Of a stretch of DNA of 64,000 nt, positions 40,171 to 52,133 are shown one piece after another. The stretch's first letter is position 1, and every line of letters starts with the position of its first letter. The notes under the pieces were generated by a model that saw only the letters and a list, made by a program, of their open reading frames with translations, was not told the DNA's origin and searched no databases. The stretch is from Corallochytrium limacisporum (taxonomy: Eukaryota; Opisthokonta), in the NCBI GenBank assembly GCA_002811645.1, contig PDIP01000028.1:192828-256827 (forward strand). Reading direction: 5' to 3'. Position numbers and translations under genes: made by a program.

Positions 40171-40951
40171 TTTGAAAGAACTGTGCTCTGGTAGAAAACA
40201 TTCCGCTCGTTCTCCTCCTTGGTTTGCGGGCCATTTCCTAATTCTTGTGAGGGTACCGTAGGTCTAGAGGGAATCCCCCCCTTACATTCTCAATTTCGTA
40301 TCTTAAGAATCTTGTTGGAAGTGGTAGTTGCTGGTTGGTTTGGTCTTTCATACAAGACGAGGCAAGGAAATCAAAACACCCCCCCCCCATGCAAAGACGT
40401 ACGCAAGCTACTATTGGCTTCGTCCGCCTTCTCCCCTTACCACTTCCCAATGTCGCACAAGTGAAAATTGGAAAGCCCCACCACGGCACGGTTAATGATG
40501 ATGAACCTTGCGCACGAATCACACCGTCACACAGCGGAGATAGAGGAAATAAGGGAGGGACGGTACCGAGGCGCAGTGTCCTTGCACAGTCCCCTCATCT
40601 GGGGGTGCTCCCTGTGCTGACACTATGGCAGGCCCGGTTATATGTACAATGGTGACACAACCATGAGATAGGTCATTGAATGCCTAGTTTTGAAGCACTC
40701 AGCTTTGTTGGTGAATCTTCGGACAACTTGTGTCCTGCGTTTGGATCAGGTCGGTAAGTAGTTGAGGTTATGCTACTTCACGGCGAGCAAGTCTTTGAGG
40801 AGTGGGTGAATATTGACTCCACCGGTTGTGCAAAGACAGAGAGTTCTTACGTCACTATATCCAAAGGTATCCAAGTTCTTTAAAAAACTTCGGCACACTT
40901 CCTGTCACATCTGTCCACTGTAACAGAAACGGAGATATCAAATTCAGAACG

Positions 40952-41737
40952 ATGAACGGAGTTGAACGATTGGCTGGTAAAGTTGTGCTTATCACTGGCT
41001 CGTCTGCTGGCATCGGTGAAGCTGTTGCCCGCATTCTTGCCCCCCATGGTTGCAAACTGGTGCTTGTAGCCCGTCGTCGTGAGCGCCTTATTGATCTGAA
41101 GGAGCAGCTCTCCAAGCTCACAAGCGCAGAGAACATTTTCATTGAGAAGCTCGATGTTACCGACGGTGCTGCGGTGGAAAAGTTTGCTAATGAGGACCTC
41201 CCTGAGCAATTCCGCAATGTTGACATTCTCGTGAACAATGCCGGTGGTGCCCATGGCCTGGACCGAGTCCACGAGGTGCAGGACAAGGACCTGCAGACCA
41301 TGATTGAAGTTAATGTTAAGGGTCTATTGTACATGCAACGTGCCTTTGTGCCCGGAATGATTCAGCGCAATACTGGCCATGTGATCAACATTTCTAGCAT
41401 TGCCGGCCGCAATCCCTACCCTGGAGGAGGTGTGTACTGCGGTACCAAGGCCATGGTCGACTCCATCACCTCTGCCTTGCGTATGGAACTGGTGAAGACA
41501 AACGTAAAGGTTACGTCCATTGCGCCTGGAATGGTGGAGACAGAATTTTCGATGGTGCGCTTCCACGGAGACAGTGAAAAGGCGGCGAATGTGTACAGAG
41601 GTTTAGAACCTCTTGGACCTGAAGATATTGCCGACAATGTCCTGTACGCCGTCACGCGTCCCGTACATGTTGTTATTGCAGACATGCTCGTTTTGCCTAA
41701 TTGCCAGGCCGGCGCATACCACATCCACAAAGCTTAG
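40952..41737 (+). CDS. Short-chain dehydrogenase/reductase (YdfG-like), 261 aa
   Basis: The longest frame starts upstream with TTG; the ATG at 40952 puts the cofactor motif at the usual distance from the N-terminus. Classical SDR features are all present: TGSSAGIG (15-22) for the dinucleotide, ARRRER after beta-2 (Arg residues suggest NADP), LDVTDG, the NNAGG motif, the catalytic Ser in HVINISSIAG and the YxxxK pair in VYCGTK, then APGMVETEF. The C-terminal RPVHVVIADMLVLP is typical of the YdfG/YMR226C group, which oxidises 3-hydroxy acids such as L-allo-threonine or serine with NADP+. No signal or transmembrane segment is present, so it is probably cytosolic. Substrate is inferred from the family only. 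Confidence 0.93.
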   Translation: MNGVERLAGKVVLITGSSAGIGEAVARILAPHGCKLVLVARRRERLIDLKEQLSKLTSAENIFIEKLDVTDGAAVEKFANEDLPEQFRNVDILVNNAGGAHGLDRVHEVQDKDLQTMIEVNVKGLLYMQRAFVPGMIQRNTGHVINISSIAGRNPYPGGGVYCGTKAMVDSITSALRMELVKTNVKVTSIAPGMVETEFSMVRFHGDSEKAANVYRGLEPLGPEDIADNVLYAVTRPVHVVIADMLVLPNCQAGAYHIHKA

Positions 41738-43000
41738 CTGAATACTCGATTGACAATATGAGACGCAAATCAAATTGACATTAAAGTGATTCATGTAAAG
41801 TACCTAAACTAAATTCAATTGGAAATTACAGTGGGTTCCCAAATTCAATTAGGAGAGTTGTATACTTTATCAAATAAATCTCCATTCAAAGCTTCACAGC
41901 AGTCAAAGGCTTATCTATTTAGGAAATATCAATGTGAGATCACAATAGAATCACAATACGTTTACTTGTAGTTGTTTGGATAGCTGATTTCCTCGAAATT
42001 GATCCTGTAGCTCTTAGTCAAATGTCCCAGGCGAACTTTTTGTTGTTGAGTGTCGTATGAATATCTGACTCATATTTCCAACGATGCACATGTAAACCGT
42101 TGACTGTAGACATTATACTCTATTTGATTTTGAAAGAATACGTATTTCTTATACAAAGAGGCTGTCATCCTCAGAGGAATTACGAGGGTATGTGTTTGGA
42201 TAAGGGATCTTGGCCACTCTTGATCAGTTTGGAATTCCGTTGTGATGTTACGCAACATGTGACCATTGGCATATTCTTCAATTCAGAAACGGATCAAGAA
42301 TTTGGTCAGCATTGTTACGGTAGTTTGTTTTACTAATGTCGTGGACAAGCTTCCTTTCTGAATTTCGCCCAATGTGTTTTTGACCACCTCCTCACTGTTA
42401 GCACTGGCGATCCAAATAGACTCCCGCGTCCGCGTTGCCAAAGGGGCCAGGGGACTACTGCCCCGCTCACCCTTTAACAGTCTTACCCCAACTCGCACCC
42501 GCTCCACAAAATGCCTTCTATATCCAGGCTGTTACAACCGTGCAGCCCAGGCTCCATATAACCCACCCCTTACGGATAGGCGGCGAACCAACGCTCCTTT
42601 TGAAGGGGTCAATGACTGTATGAAGCCGAGAGCAAAGAAGGCTCACAGGCGAAGGAACGGGGAGCGGGCGGGGGTCCCATTCCAGAACAAGTCAACTCGG
42701 AACCAACTGCTTTCAACCAACTAATTCTGAGCGGGCGGCCGGGTCGATGTCACATTGCTAAATGGAAATATTATCAAGGTAAAATCTATTGCGCAGCCAA
42801 CCCGCAAAAAGAAAGAAAAGGCGGTGACGTCCCCCTCGCTGATAAACTGGGGTGTCACGGTCAGTCGAGTGGAGTTCGATAAGTAATAGTGCGCACAATG
42901 GACTGGCCGGTGTTTTCAATTTTGCAATACAGGATGCTACTTAGGTGAATCTTTTAAATGGTCTTTCAGGAGCGGAAAAATTCGAAAATTGTATACGTAC
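41738..43000. other. AT-rich intergenic region
   Basis: This region is A/T-richer than the rest. Poly(A) signal for the SDR gene lies at 41873-41878. The 10-mer AAATTCAATT occurs twice within about 40 bp (near 41812 and 41841). I see no gene. A possible acceptor TTTCAG at 42965-42969 precedes the next gene. Confidence 0.5.
41873..41878 (+). promoter_or_regulatory. AATAAA poly(A) signal
   Basis: An AATAAA hexamer lies 136 bases after the SDR stop codon. Confidence 0.55.
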
Positions 43001-43657
43001 ATGAATATGTGTCTCCGTAAAAGTAATGGTGTGGCCATCGGGTCAAATACAGAAATGCTTGGGGATCGCGTCACTTCTGGACCTGGCGCACCGTCCAACC
43101 CAATAGATACTGACAGACATTCTGAACTAGACGTGGACGCAGCCTATAGGTATAGGGATGCTTTAGGAAGAGATTCCTATGGACGGAGGGGTGCAATGGT
43201 ACCCGGCAACTTTGAATGGTCAGCGCTCGCAGCGGTACGTGACGAGCTTGAGGAATTGCCCCCCGACGAAGCTGACAGAACGGAAATTTGCTTTGGAGAC
43301 GTAGTCTACCACGAAGGAAATCCAGTACGAGCCACGATCAAAGATACTATGCACGACATTGGCAACGAAACTAGTCCCCTGGATTTGAGCGCCGACAATG
43401 ACTCTGGGCTGGGAGGCATTGAAAGCACACCGCAAGAAGGACCGCCCACGGAGATGTACTCCACACCGATGACCTGGAACGGCAGCATTAACCACGGTAG
43501 GGAGCTTTATCAATATTTAAGTGGCAATGATGGAATTGAGAGACGGTTCCGTGATGTCACCCTGCACAGTGTGACGAGTCTGACTGGTGACGGAAGTCAG
43601 CGCATGTCGACAGCTAGCGGGGGTTCTTCAGGGTTGCCTTTGAACAGAAATGGATGA
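43001..43657 (+). CDS. Hypothetical protein, 218 aa
   Basis: I do not recognise this gene. The frame opens at a TTG (42989) and the first ATG is at 43001. The product is acidic, rich in Gly, Ser, Asp and Asn and probably mostly disordered; the middle (residues 60-115: NFEWSALAAVRDELEELPPD, then ICFGDVVYHEGNPV) could form a small helical or beta element. The C-terminus ends in a Ser/Thr/Gly stretch. The pyrimidine-rich TCTTTCAG at about 42961-42969 could be a splice acceptor, in which case this is the last exon of a longer gene. It is convergent with IFT121, 224 bp apart. Confidence 0.5.
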   Translation: MNMCLRKSNGVAIGSNTEMLGDRVTSGPGAPSNPIDTDRHSELDVDAAYRYRDALGRDSYGRRGAMVPGNFEWSALAAVRDELEELPPDEADRTEICFGDVVYHEGNPVRATIKDTMHDIGNETSPLDLSADNDSGLGGIESTPQEGPPTEMYSTPMTWNGSINHGRELYQYLSGNDGIERRFRDVTLHSVTSLTGDGSQRMSTASGGSSGLPLNRNG

Positions 43658-43881
43658 AATCTCAGTGCAAGAAACACAATTTTGAAACCAAGCTATTGTC
43701 ATTTTGTTAAAGAAGCTCAAGCGCATACAGACACTGCAATCGAATAGACCACTTATCTGTAACATAAGTAAACGGAATGTGTTCACCATCACAATCACAA
43801 TACAACACAGCATCCCCATACACTTAACAGCACATATATATATTATCGCTTGCTAATCCAATTGAGGAAATATGGCTGCCA

Positions 43882-46800
43882 TCATTCCTGCTGTTCTCCG
43901 CATAGCCGACAGGTCCAGTCACCACTGTCACCCTCCGTTTCCTCCCAGTGTGCACATTGCCAACAACGGCGCAAACCATCTATGCGACGCCAACCTCGCG
44001 GGCTAGCCAGGTGCTCGCTGCTACGGTCCTTCGGCGTGCACGCTCCCACAGCTAAAGGTCGACCAGTCTTCATTGATGGCGGGAAGACAGCGTTGCAGCC
44101 AGGACAAAGATAGGTTGTCATTGGGAACGAACTCTCTGGCTCGGTGGCACGCAAGCCGCAGGCTCCACAGGATGCTTGGAATGTATTGGGTACCAATGTA
44201 GGCCCCGAGAGCTGTGTGGAGGACCGCAGTGGGGTTTCATCGTTCATCCGAGTCTCCTCCATGACGGCCAGCTTGAAGCTCTCTACAAGTGTGCGGACGT
44301 TCTGTTCGTTTGGTCCGAGCAGCTGCGCGGCGAGATCACTTGCATCCGAGAGAAGCTCTGCTGGACGGTGCCTACCACTGCCACCCTTCAAGATTTGCTC
44401 ATCAATAGCCACCGCAGTGCCACTGGCACGTAGTACCATCCGTGCACGGAATAGGGCCCCGTGACAAGCTGAGATGTTTCCAGAAGCGTAGGCACTGATA
44501 GCATGTAGTACACAGAGCCCAGTCTCTGGCAGAAAGTCCGGGTAGCGGTGCAATCCGCAGCTCACAATGTATGCGGCCTTGAACTGATGGTCCAGGAGCA
44601 ATCTACTGAGTAACCCGAGCAAATGACAGGCCTCTGCCCGGCGGTACAGTAAGGCGGACTCCCGCGGAAGCAAGTTCAAACCGTATTGATGGCCTTCCAT
44701 GGGTGGTGTCGCTCCGGCAGCACCGTCACCATCAGATTTGCTATTCGTACCTGGAGCGGCCACCGACTTCCCAGCAGCCTCTCCCTCGGCGACTACTGGC
44801 GATGAGCCACCTGAAGCTATGAGCGTGGCCAAGTTTGATACCTCAGAACCAGGTATGCTTTTGCCATACGACTCCTCGAACTTGCGAGCCATGCGACCGG
44901 CCATAATGTAAAGGCGCTTAAGCGTGAGAGGAACAGACCACAGTTCCTGTGGTTGTTTTGTGACCAAGTCGACAGCGATGTGACAGAGCAGCAGTGCAGC
45001 CTTGCCGTACTCCCCACTGCGGCGGTAAAAGTCCACGGCTTGCATAAAACTGCCACGGACGACTAGCTGATCGCCGTAGGCATTGAAGATGGTTTCAACA
45101 TTGAGCACTGAGTACTTCTGAGCAAGTTCCATGGCGATATCTCCTCGATTCAAATCGCAGCAGGACGCGATTGCACGTTCGTAGGCTCTGCCTTTCTCGA
45201 AGGCCCGTACGGCGTCTTCGACCATACCCACACTCGCAAGCTTGTGGCCAATTTCACAGAGCAGAGATGTAGCTTGCGACGGGGTCAAAGCGAATGGTTT
45301 GTTCTCCTTCTGGCCGGCGGCATCGGCATCAATGAGAACAATGAGTTTGGCAATTTCATTATAGTCCTCCATCATGAAGTAGCACTGGCTTAGGGTCTGG
45401 TAATCCTCAGCTTTGCGAAGAGGCATAGTGGCCTTGACGTACTGCTGGCGATCCTTTAGGTACTCTCCTACTTTGCCATTGCAGTAGGGCACATTGGCAA
45501 TGGACTGGAGCATGCCATTGTTTGATTCTTTCACAGCTGGGTGATTAGCATAGTCCAGTACCAGCAGCTTCATTCGGAAGTAGTCACCTATCTTGTGACG
45601 CATGATTATGGCTAGGTCCGGCCTGGACGCGCGCACGAAAAGATTTTCTGCACGGTCAAAGCGGCGGCGGTGGACCTCAATCTCTGCGCGGCGTAGCATT
45701 TTGTCATCTATTCCGCGGATACGCTTCACAATCCGCAGGGCAGCCAGGTCCTTACTTCGTTGATAACACCTTTGCGCGATGTCGAGACGTTCTTGGTCAA
45801 GAGACTCGTCTGCTAGCAATTTCCATAGCCGCGTGTGAGCGTGTTTTTCCACAAATGCCAAGACATCATTCAGAGTAATAGGGTCTTGGTCCCTGCTGAT
45901 GCCACTGGCTTTGCGCAGTAATTCGCCGCATTGGCGCAAAGAGGCTGAGTCCATCTTCACTATGGCATCCAAATTAGGTCGCGTTGGATTACTCAAAATC
46001 TCATTCAACATGACTATCTTAATGTTGAGATCAGTAAACGCACAAACATGCCCACTGCATAGATATTCTTCCAGTTGGTTCACATTCCGACTAATGTATA
46101 GTTTGTTCTTAGCCATATAGATGAAGAGGCCAGGATCGTCAGCCGCCCAGGTCACGTCCCAGACATCCGGGACCTGCCAAGCCCGGGATCTGCTGCCGTT
46201 GTCGGAGGTCGGTTCTTCGAGCAGCCGACCAATACGAGTCTTCGATGCAACTTTTCCACTCTGCTTTTCATCGTGCCGGGTCTGTCCATTGCTTACCGAT
46301 GCCACTAGATCGTCATCCAGCAAACAGAGAAACAGGGAATGATTGTTGGTGATCAGTGCCAACTGTGTGTCATTGCAGTTAAGAGCAATGTGGTACACAG
46401 GTGTTCTGAAGTCCTGCCTAGCCACGGGTTGGCAGGACGGGAGAGAAAATGCAGTCACAATCCCTCCCTGCCGTGCGACGAGCAGCAGATCATTGCTCAC
46501 TGCGAGACAGACGATCGGGTTGTCCGTTGGCAGCGGCTTGATGTCCATGGCCTGGTCAGGGCGCTGGAGCTGTTGGTCATCGATATGGAACAGGGCCTCC
46601 CACTCAATACCTGCGGTGTTACTGCTACTGTCGTGTGGACCACCACCCGATTCCGCCGACAGCGGCGAAGACCCGGCGCTGACCATGCGATGGCGGCAGC
46701 AGTAGACGAGTTCATTGCTGCCCGCAACAATCGTCTGATTTGTGGCACTTACGTCTATTGGCATGAAGGGCAGCAGAATCTCTAGCAGAGCAGCACCAAT

Positions 46801-48255
46801 TGCATTGTAGAGCCGGAGCACGGCTTCACCACTGCCCAGTCCTTGCGGTTCAAAAGAAGTCTGTACGCCGCGCTCGGCCACTACACAGCACAAATTCCCC
46901 GCGCGCTTCATAAAACGGAAACCTTCAATGCCCTTGAAGACAGCCTTACCTGTCACAGTATCAAAAAACACAACAATGTGCGAGCCGGGAGTGCGGTGCG
47001 GGCTTTGGAATGAGTAAGACAGGATCTGTGCATCTGTCGGACCAAATACGCACGGTCTGTGCACCAGATTGACGTTGACCAAGAACAAGTTGTTACCTAC
47101 GCTAACAGCTAAACGGTCGTCCCTAGCATGCCAGGCCACGTCTAAGGCAACTTCACCGGGTAGCTGCAGACTCCGAACATGGCCACCGTCCGCAGTGAAG
47201 AGTGAGACGATTGCAACTTTGCTGTGCTCGATCTGTCCGCCTCTGTTGCGCACTCTACTATGCAGACTGCCGGTAATGGCCAGAAAGCGCCCGTCTGTGC
47301 TCCAACTGCAATTGACACCGTCGCTGAGGCCGGTGTGGACTGCTTTGGCGGCGAAATGTGTGCCTCCTTCGGCCGTCACAGACTCGTCCTGCAGAGTGCG
47401 GGTGTGGAAAAGCACGAGGACCCCATGGTCTAGCAACAGTGCGACATTGTTTGAATAATCTCCAGAGCATTGCCGTAGGCAGCGGACAGAGTGCTTTGCC
47501 GCAATACCATTGCTGTCAATGCACAAATGTTCTGCCATTCGAAAGAGTCCCTTGCGCGCGGACAAGAACTTGCCGTCTGCGCTAGTGTAAGCAAGCAGAG
47601 TGCCATCCTCGCAAGCAAAGAGCAATCTGGTGTCATCAGTGTGCCAAAGAACCTGCATTATGTTCAAAACCGCTTTTTGATTGATGGGATCGTTCATAGT
47701 TTTGCCCCAGATGCGATCCCCATCCCTGTTTCCAACCACGACAAGACCATTGGCCCATGCTAGGCAGATCATGGACTCGTCCGCAGACCAACACATGCCC
47801 CGAATTTTGCTGTTAATACGATCGTTGACCATTTCCTGGTACCAAGCACCGTTATGAAATGCCCACACAATGACACATCCATTCTCATCGGCACTAACCA
47901 ACTTGCGGTGCAAGTGATTCCAGACGACTGTTGTAACTTCGCCTTTGTGGCCTTCCAGGGAAGAGTTCATTGCCACCGATGTTGGACTGGCATTACCCTC
48001 AGCAATCTTTCTTGCTTGAGCAGTGAGTTCCACGACATTCTCAGTTGCCTTCTCAGCCGTAGGTTCCAAGCGAATGACCCGCAGCATACCATTGTCACCA
48101 CCCATGGCGATCCATTCCCTGGACTTGTGCCAGGCCACTGCAGACACGCGGGTGCATTTCGGTACACCAAGTTTCTTTATCAATGCGAGATGAATTCGAC
48201 GGGTGGGCACAGAGACTTGGCGCTCACCCTCTGCCAGGTTTCGCATGCTTGACAT
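43882..48255 (-). CDS. WDR35: IFT121/WDR35, IFT-A complex subunit, 1457 aa
   Basis: A single uninterrupted frame. The N-terminal third is a WD40 double-propeller, with family-typical segments EGHKGEVTTVVWNHLHRKL, SADENGCVIVWAFHNGAWYQ, MVNDRINSKIRGMCWSADES and VVGNRDGDRIWGK. The middle and C-terminal part is an alpha-solenoid of TPR-like repeats (for example YFMMEDYNEIAKLI, AVRAFEKGRAYERAIASC, AVDFYRRSGEYGKAALLL). The last 100 residues carry two zinc ribbons, Cys 1363/1366/1384/1387 and 1431/1434/1449/1452; the first includes YLCPGCNAVFPP and TGRPL, a hallmark of this family. The protein acts in retrograde intraflagellar transport and ciliary entry of membrane proteins. It is about 280 residues longer than the animal protein because of Ser/Gly/Ala-rich inserts (near residues 540 and 1170-1200). 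Intronless at this length is notable. Confidence 0.95.
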   Translation of the reverse strand: MSSMRNLAEGERQVSVPTRRIHLALIKKLGVPKCTRVSAVAWHKSREWIAMGGDNGMLRVIRLEPTAEKATENVVELTAQARKIAEGNASPTSVAMNSSLEGHKGEVTTVVWNHLHRKLVSADENGCVIVWAFHNGAWYQEMVNDRINSKIRGMCWSADESMICLAWANGLVVVGNRDGDRIWGKTMNDPINQKAVLNIMQVLWHTDDTRLLFACEDGTLLAYTSADGKFLSARKGLFRMAEHLCIDSNGIAAKHSVRCLRQCSGDYSNNVALLLDHGVLVLFHTRTLQDESVTAEGGTHFAAKAVHTGLSDGVNCSWSTDGRFLAITGSLHSRVRNRGGQIEHSKVAIVSLFTADGGHVRSLQLPGEVALDVAWHARDDRLAVSVGNNLFLVNVNLVHRPCVFGPTDAQILSYSFQSPHRTPGSHIVVFFDTVTGKAVFKGIEGFRFMKRAGNLCCVVAERGVQTSFEPQGLGSGEAVLRLYNAIGAALLEILLPFMPIDVSATNQTIVAGSNELVYCCRHRMVSAGSSPLSAESGGGPHDSSSNTAGIEWEALFHIDDQQLQRPDQAMDIKPLPTDNPIVCLAVSNDLLLVARQGGIVTAFSLPSCQPVARQDFRTPVYHIALNCNDTQLALITNNHSLFLCLLDDDLVASVSNGQTRHDEKQSGKVASKTRIGRLLEEPTSDNGSRSRAWQVPDVWDVTWAADDPGLFIYMAKNKLYISRNVNQLEEYLCSGHVCAFTDLNIKIVMLNEILSNPTRPNLDAIVKMDSASLRQCGELLRKASGISRDQDPITLNDVLAFVEKHAHTRLWKLLADESLDQERLDIAQRCYQRSKDLAALRIVKRIRGIDDKMLRRAEIEVHRRRFDRAENLFVRASRPDLAIIMRHKIGDYFRMKLLVLDYANHPAVKESNNGMLQSIANVPYCNGKVGEYLKDRQQYVKATMPLRKAEDYQTLSQCYFMMEDYNEIAKLIVLIDADAAGQKENKPFALTPSQATSLLCEIGHKLASVGMVEDAVRAFEKGRAYERAIASCCDLNRGDIAMELAQKYSVLNVETIFNAYGDQLVVRGSFMQAVDFYRRSGEYGKAALLLCHIAVDLVTKQPQELWSVPLTLKRLYIMAGRMARKFEESYGKSIPGSEVSNLATLIASGGSSPVVAEGEAAGKSVAAPGTNSKSDGDGAAGATPPMEGHQYGLNLLPRESALLYRRAEACHLLGLLSRLLLDHQFKAAYIVSCGLHRYPDFLPETGLCVLHAISAYASGNISACHGALFRARMVLRASGTAVAIDEQILKGGSGRHRPAELLSDASDLAAQLLGPNEQNVRTLVESFKLAVMEETRMNDETPLRSSTQLSGPTLVPNTFQASCGACGLRATEPESSFPMTTYLCPGCNAVFPPSMKTGRPLAVGACTPKDRSSEHLASPRGWRRIDGLRRCWQCAHWEETEGDSGDWTCRLCGEQQE

Positions 48256-51200
48256 CGTGCGGAAGATATGGAACTAAATTTCACGAGTCGACGCTCGCGT
48301 TGCTCTACGAGTCATATCGGAAGTCTCATGGCACCCCAAGTTCCCATCCTTATCGAAATCTCAACGGATCAGAAACTCAATTCTTCCATTTAATGCGAGC
48401 AGGACTGCGGCAATTGTACACCAAAATACCCATCGCACACACCAATCGAATACCGTGCCCTGGACCCGTATTTTTTCGCTAGCTTCCCGTCCAAACGCTC
48501 TGCCGTGCGCCGCGGGGGGAGAAACGCGGAAAAGGGCGGCCCAGCGGAGTGCCTTGGTTTCTTCTCTCCCTATACGCGCGTAGTTTGCGCCCCCGGGCCC
48601 GGGGAGGAGCGCCCGCTGCCACTATCCCGCTAGTGGGAATTTCGAGGATACAGTGAATGTATATCAAACTAAGACGAAGTGCCGGGTTCGGCACGGGCTT
48701 CAGGGAAGATAGGCCTTAGGGAGATCCCCATTGATCAACCATGTTCCTTTAGGCTCCTTACCTGCGACCATCCAAGTGTATGAAGTGTCATGCAACGGCA
48801 TCGTAACGGATTGACGGTCTGCAGTCCGAGAGGTTTGAAATGTTCCGCACGAAAAGACAGAAAGCCAAGATGTTGGGCCACTATGTGGTCGACACGCAGG
48901 CCGGGGATTCTTTAATCCCAACAACGAATTCCCTTCCTCCCCGCCGACTCCACTTGAACATTCTTTCATCCGAATGGGAATGAATGTGACGGTGATGGCA
49001 TGGGGCCCAGTCAGTCCGATCAAACGCGCAGAGAATACGAAGGCTAGTCGAATCCCACCGCCACGATCTTCCAGGGAGAGGGATGCCCAACATAGAGCAC
49101 ACTGAGGTCCGAATGTGGCTTTTCTCCTCCTCAACAAGTTGATGCGAAACAGCAGCATCAAAACGCTTGTTGCGGGTACTGGGCTCATCCTCCTTTAAGG
49201 TTCTCCGACCACATCCCCTAAGGTGCAACTTGAACAAGGTCCCCATCCTTCAACCATGCACACAAACGAAACACAGTCTACTTGCGAAATACTTCCTGAC
49301 TGGGCCGGGACTTAAAGACGAGTGCGAGGGGTGCATGACGTACTTGCTGGCAGCATGCATTGCTTGTTTCGGAGTTCATTTTGAGCCCCTGGTGCTGGTA
49401 TGCGATAGACTTATTATTAACACTGTGCCTGGGTAGGTTTTTTCCTTTGCCGGCCAAAGCAATTGGGGATATCAATTTTATCGAGTTGGGGGAAGGTGGA
49501 GACCCGGGTGGGGGTTGGTTGCCAAAAGAGTGAAGCAACACTGGCTGCGAGCGCCGTGTCCCAAACCCTATTGTACGTCTGACGCGTATACAAACTCTAT
49601 GAGACATTCATTCGTACGTGATACCCCCCCCCCGGGAAATCCCCACCAGAACGGCGAAAAAAGTGTGTTGGATCTCGGATTGTTCCCACTCTCCAGCTGG
49701 AGGTATTTCTTACCCTTCCCCACGGTCGGCGTGTTTCCCTGGGGAGAAACGTTAGATTAAGTTTTGTTTGGTACTCTCGTCACCCACCAAACCTCCCTCC
49801 CAGTCCAAGAACAACAGGCTGGGTGACAATGCTGTGTACAGATGTATCCACTAAGATATGCATCACCAATGCTTGTGACACATTCCCTTATGTGTTGCTG
49901 ATGGCATTGCCCATTTACGTGGCGGAGCTCACATTTAGTGGATGTGAGGTGCTCGTACGTCCCGTCCCTACGAGCCATCAATCCCAAATCGGGGCCAGCA
50001 AGATACGGGAGGTGTGTCTCGCTAGTCCTCACTACCGAAGAGAAGTTGCGCATATGCGACGTGCTATATATCCTTGCTATTGCAGGTGGCTTCTGTGGGT
50101 CTTTCGTGTACACATCATTGGCGCCCACATGAAAAAAGCCAAAAAGAATAGTGCTGTACGCTTACTTTTCCTATGTATTCTGAATTTGGGATGTGTCATT
50201 TCATTTAAGTATTTTTCTTTTTGGACTTTTTGGCACAATGCAGAGAGTTTCATTGCAACATATCGCGGTCGTGGCATTTGCTGGCTACGGGGGGGGTCAA
50301 CAGTTTTGATCCCATTGGTCCTGCGCATCATTCCCAGTACATAATGGTAACCAACAGTCGAACTGATTCATGGTCCCATCACCACCCACTGCTATTGGAG
50401 GGCGATTGGAAACGAAGAAAAGTTCGGCAAGCGGTGCTGGGGGGGGGGATGTTGAAGACCTGTTGGCCCTGGTCTCTATGCATTCGTGGTACCATTGGGA
50501 ACATACCCGTACTTGAACCATGCTGTCTGGATAAGAAAAAAAAATATACGATTTGAAATGGGCGGTAGTGGTGGTGATGGTAAGAGATGTTGCGGGAGGA
50601 AGGTTGTCGAGTGCAGTTGCAGAGACCCGCCTCGTTCTGGGATTCTCTCTTGTTGTTGTTGGCCCAGTGTCCAAGTGCCCACTCTTTAAAACTGAATTCC
50701 TTGGATGTGGGGGTTATCGCCCCGCCCTCCCCCCCCTCCTCCCTTCTGCCAACATACACGGACACAAAGGGAAGCGCAAGTGCGACAAAAAAAGAACCGG
50801 ACAGGTCTTCAGTCTGGCCAGACGTGCCACCTCCGTGTTCGGTTAAACCAGTATTAATGGTTCCATTCCGGACCCAGGGACTTGTATAGTTGGAGCGAGG
50901 ATGGTCATAGATAAAACAATGTCAGTGCAAAAACAAAAAAAAAAGGCCAAAGTGCGAAGCATTATCAATGGTGACACCCACTGTGAAGCACCGGGACACA
51001 TATCCACAGTACGGACTGTCAACGAATGTGAGCGATAGTGTCCGGGGCGTCGGTCGTGTGACCGGGTTCTTCTTCTTTTCCTTTCCTTTTTTTGCGTTTT
51101 TAGTCTGGCACCGAACCGACTCTCAGCCGCCGTGCATGTCTCTCCTGCTCTCGCTTGTGCGTGCCACTCCCCCTCCCCCTCTGTGTACCCTTTGGGTGCG

Positions 51201-52133
51201 CATTGCCATCTCGTGCCCAGCCGGAGACTCGAGAAACAAAGTGCCCGGTCGGTCATCTCGGCTGATCGAGAAATGTTTATACGCCGCCCACCGTGGTAAG
51301 CGGCAAGACAGGCGGGGAGAATTCCCGCTCCCCTTACTCAGACCCCTCCCCCTTCCCGGGCGGGTTCCACACTTCGCTCTTGAGGCCGGTTCATATCGAA
51401 AAGCAAGAGGGCCCGAAAGAAAAAGGGCGGGCTCGAGGTGGGAAGCAGGGGGGCTGCGGTGGCTGCGGGCGAACGTGGTTGTGGTATGAGTTTGTTCCAC
51501 GCTTATATATATGCACAACACACCACCCCCCCGGGGGGGGGGTGTGGAGTCGAGGAGCCAAGCCGTATACGGACGAAGGCCCCCCGGGGGGGGGTGTGTG
51601 TGTGTGTGTTTGGACGAGCGAAATTCTTCAGTGTGTGACAAAGAAGAACACTGTCCCCGTGAGGTGCAGATCGCTAGTATTGGAACTTACCGCACAGAAG
51701 AGATAGAAAGGGTTCCTTCGACAAAAAAAATCAGTTTATCAGCCGCTGTCGTCTGCTGGTCCACCCATCCGCTTTCTTTCTTCCTCGTCGGCAGTGCTGG
51801 TAGGCTGTGTGGGGGTGTGTGTCCTTTGTTGAGAACTTCACTATTCATCGTCGAGGGTGGTGTCGGTGGCTGATGCTGCAATTGATAACAAGAACAGTCA
51901 CGTAAACTGAACAAGCAGAAGAAACGTCGGCCCACCAAGAAGGTATGAGACGTTGCGCTGGCTCTGGGATCAAAACTTAGCTCCTTGACCATACTCTATT
52001 CGGAAACAATGGCCAAAATAGAAACTCGTATGCGAGTACATTAGATGTGGACTAAGAAGAAAGTCAGCAAATCGCTGGTCTATTCCTGAATACACTATTC
52101 ACAGATCAACAAAAGTCACGAGCTAGCACCAAA
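48256..52133. other. Gene-free region between IFT121 and the EF-PH kinase
   Basis: I see no secure gene. A 162-codon minus-strand frame at 48700-49188 is the most protein-like stretch but matches nothing I know. GTGCCG-GGTT-CGGCAC (48679-48694) is a small perfect hairpin. C/G blocks occur at 49624-49636 (C10G3), 51526-51542 and 51580-51594. Confidence 0.55.
51526..51594. repeat. Two C(n)G(n) blocks, C7G10 and C6G9
   Basis: C7G10 (51526-51542) and C6G9 (51580-51594) lie 37 bases apart and are both followed by GTGTG-type sequence, so they look like copies of the same short unit. Confidence 0.75.

Noticed and set aside
48700-49188. 162-codon minus-strand frame with fairly balanced composition
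   Set aside because: No recognisable domain, and the neighbouring frames are equally open; kept only as a note in the gap entry.
49823-50344. 173-codon frame with hydrophobic stretches that might be membrane segments
   Set aside because: Cys/Arg/Ile-rich without a consistent topology or family motif, and no support from context.
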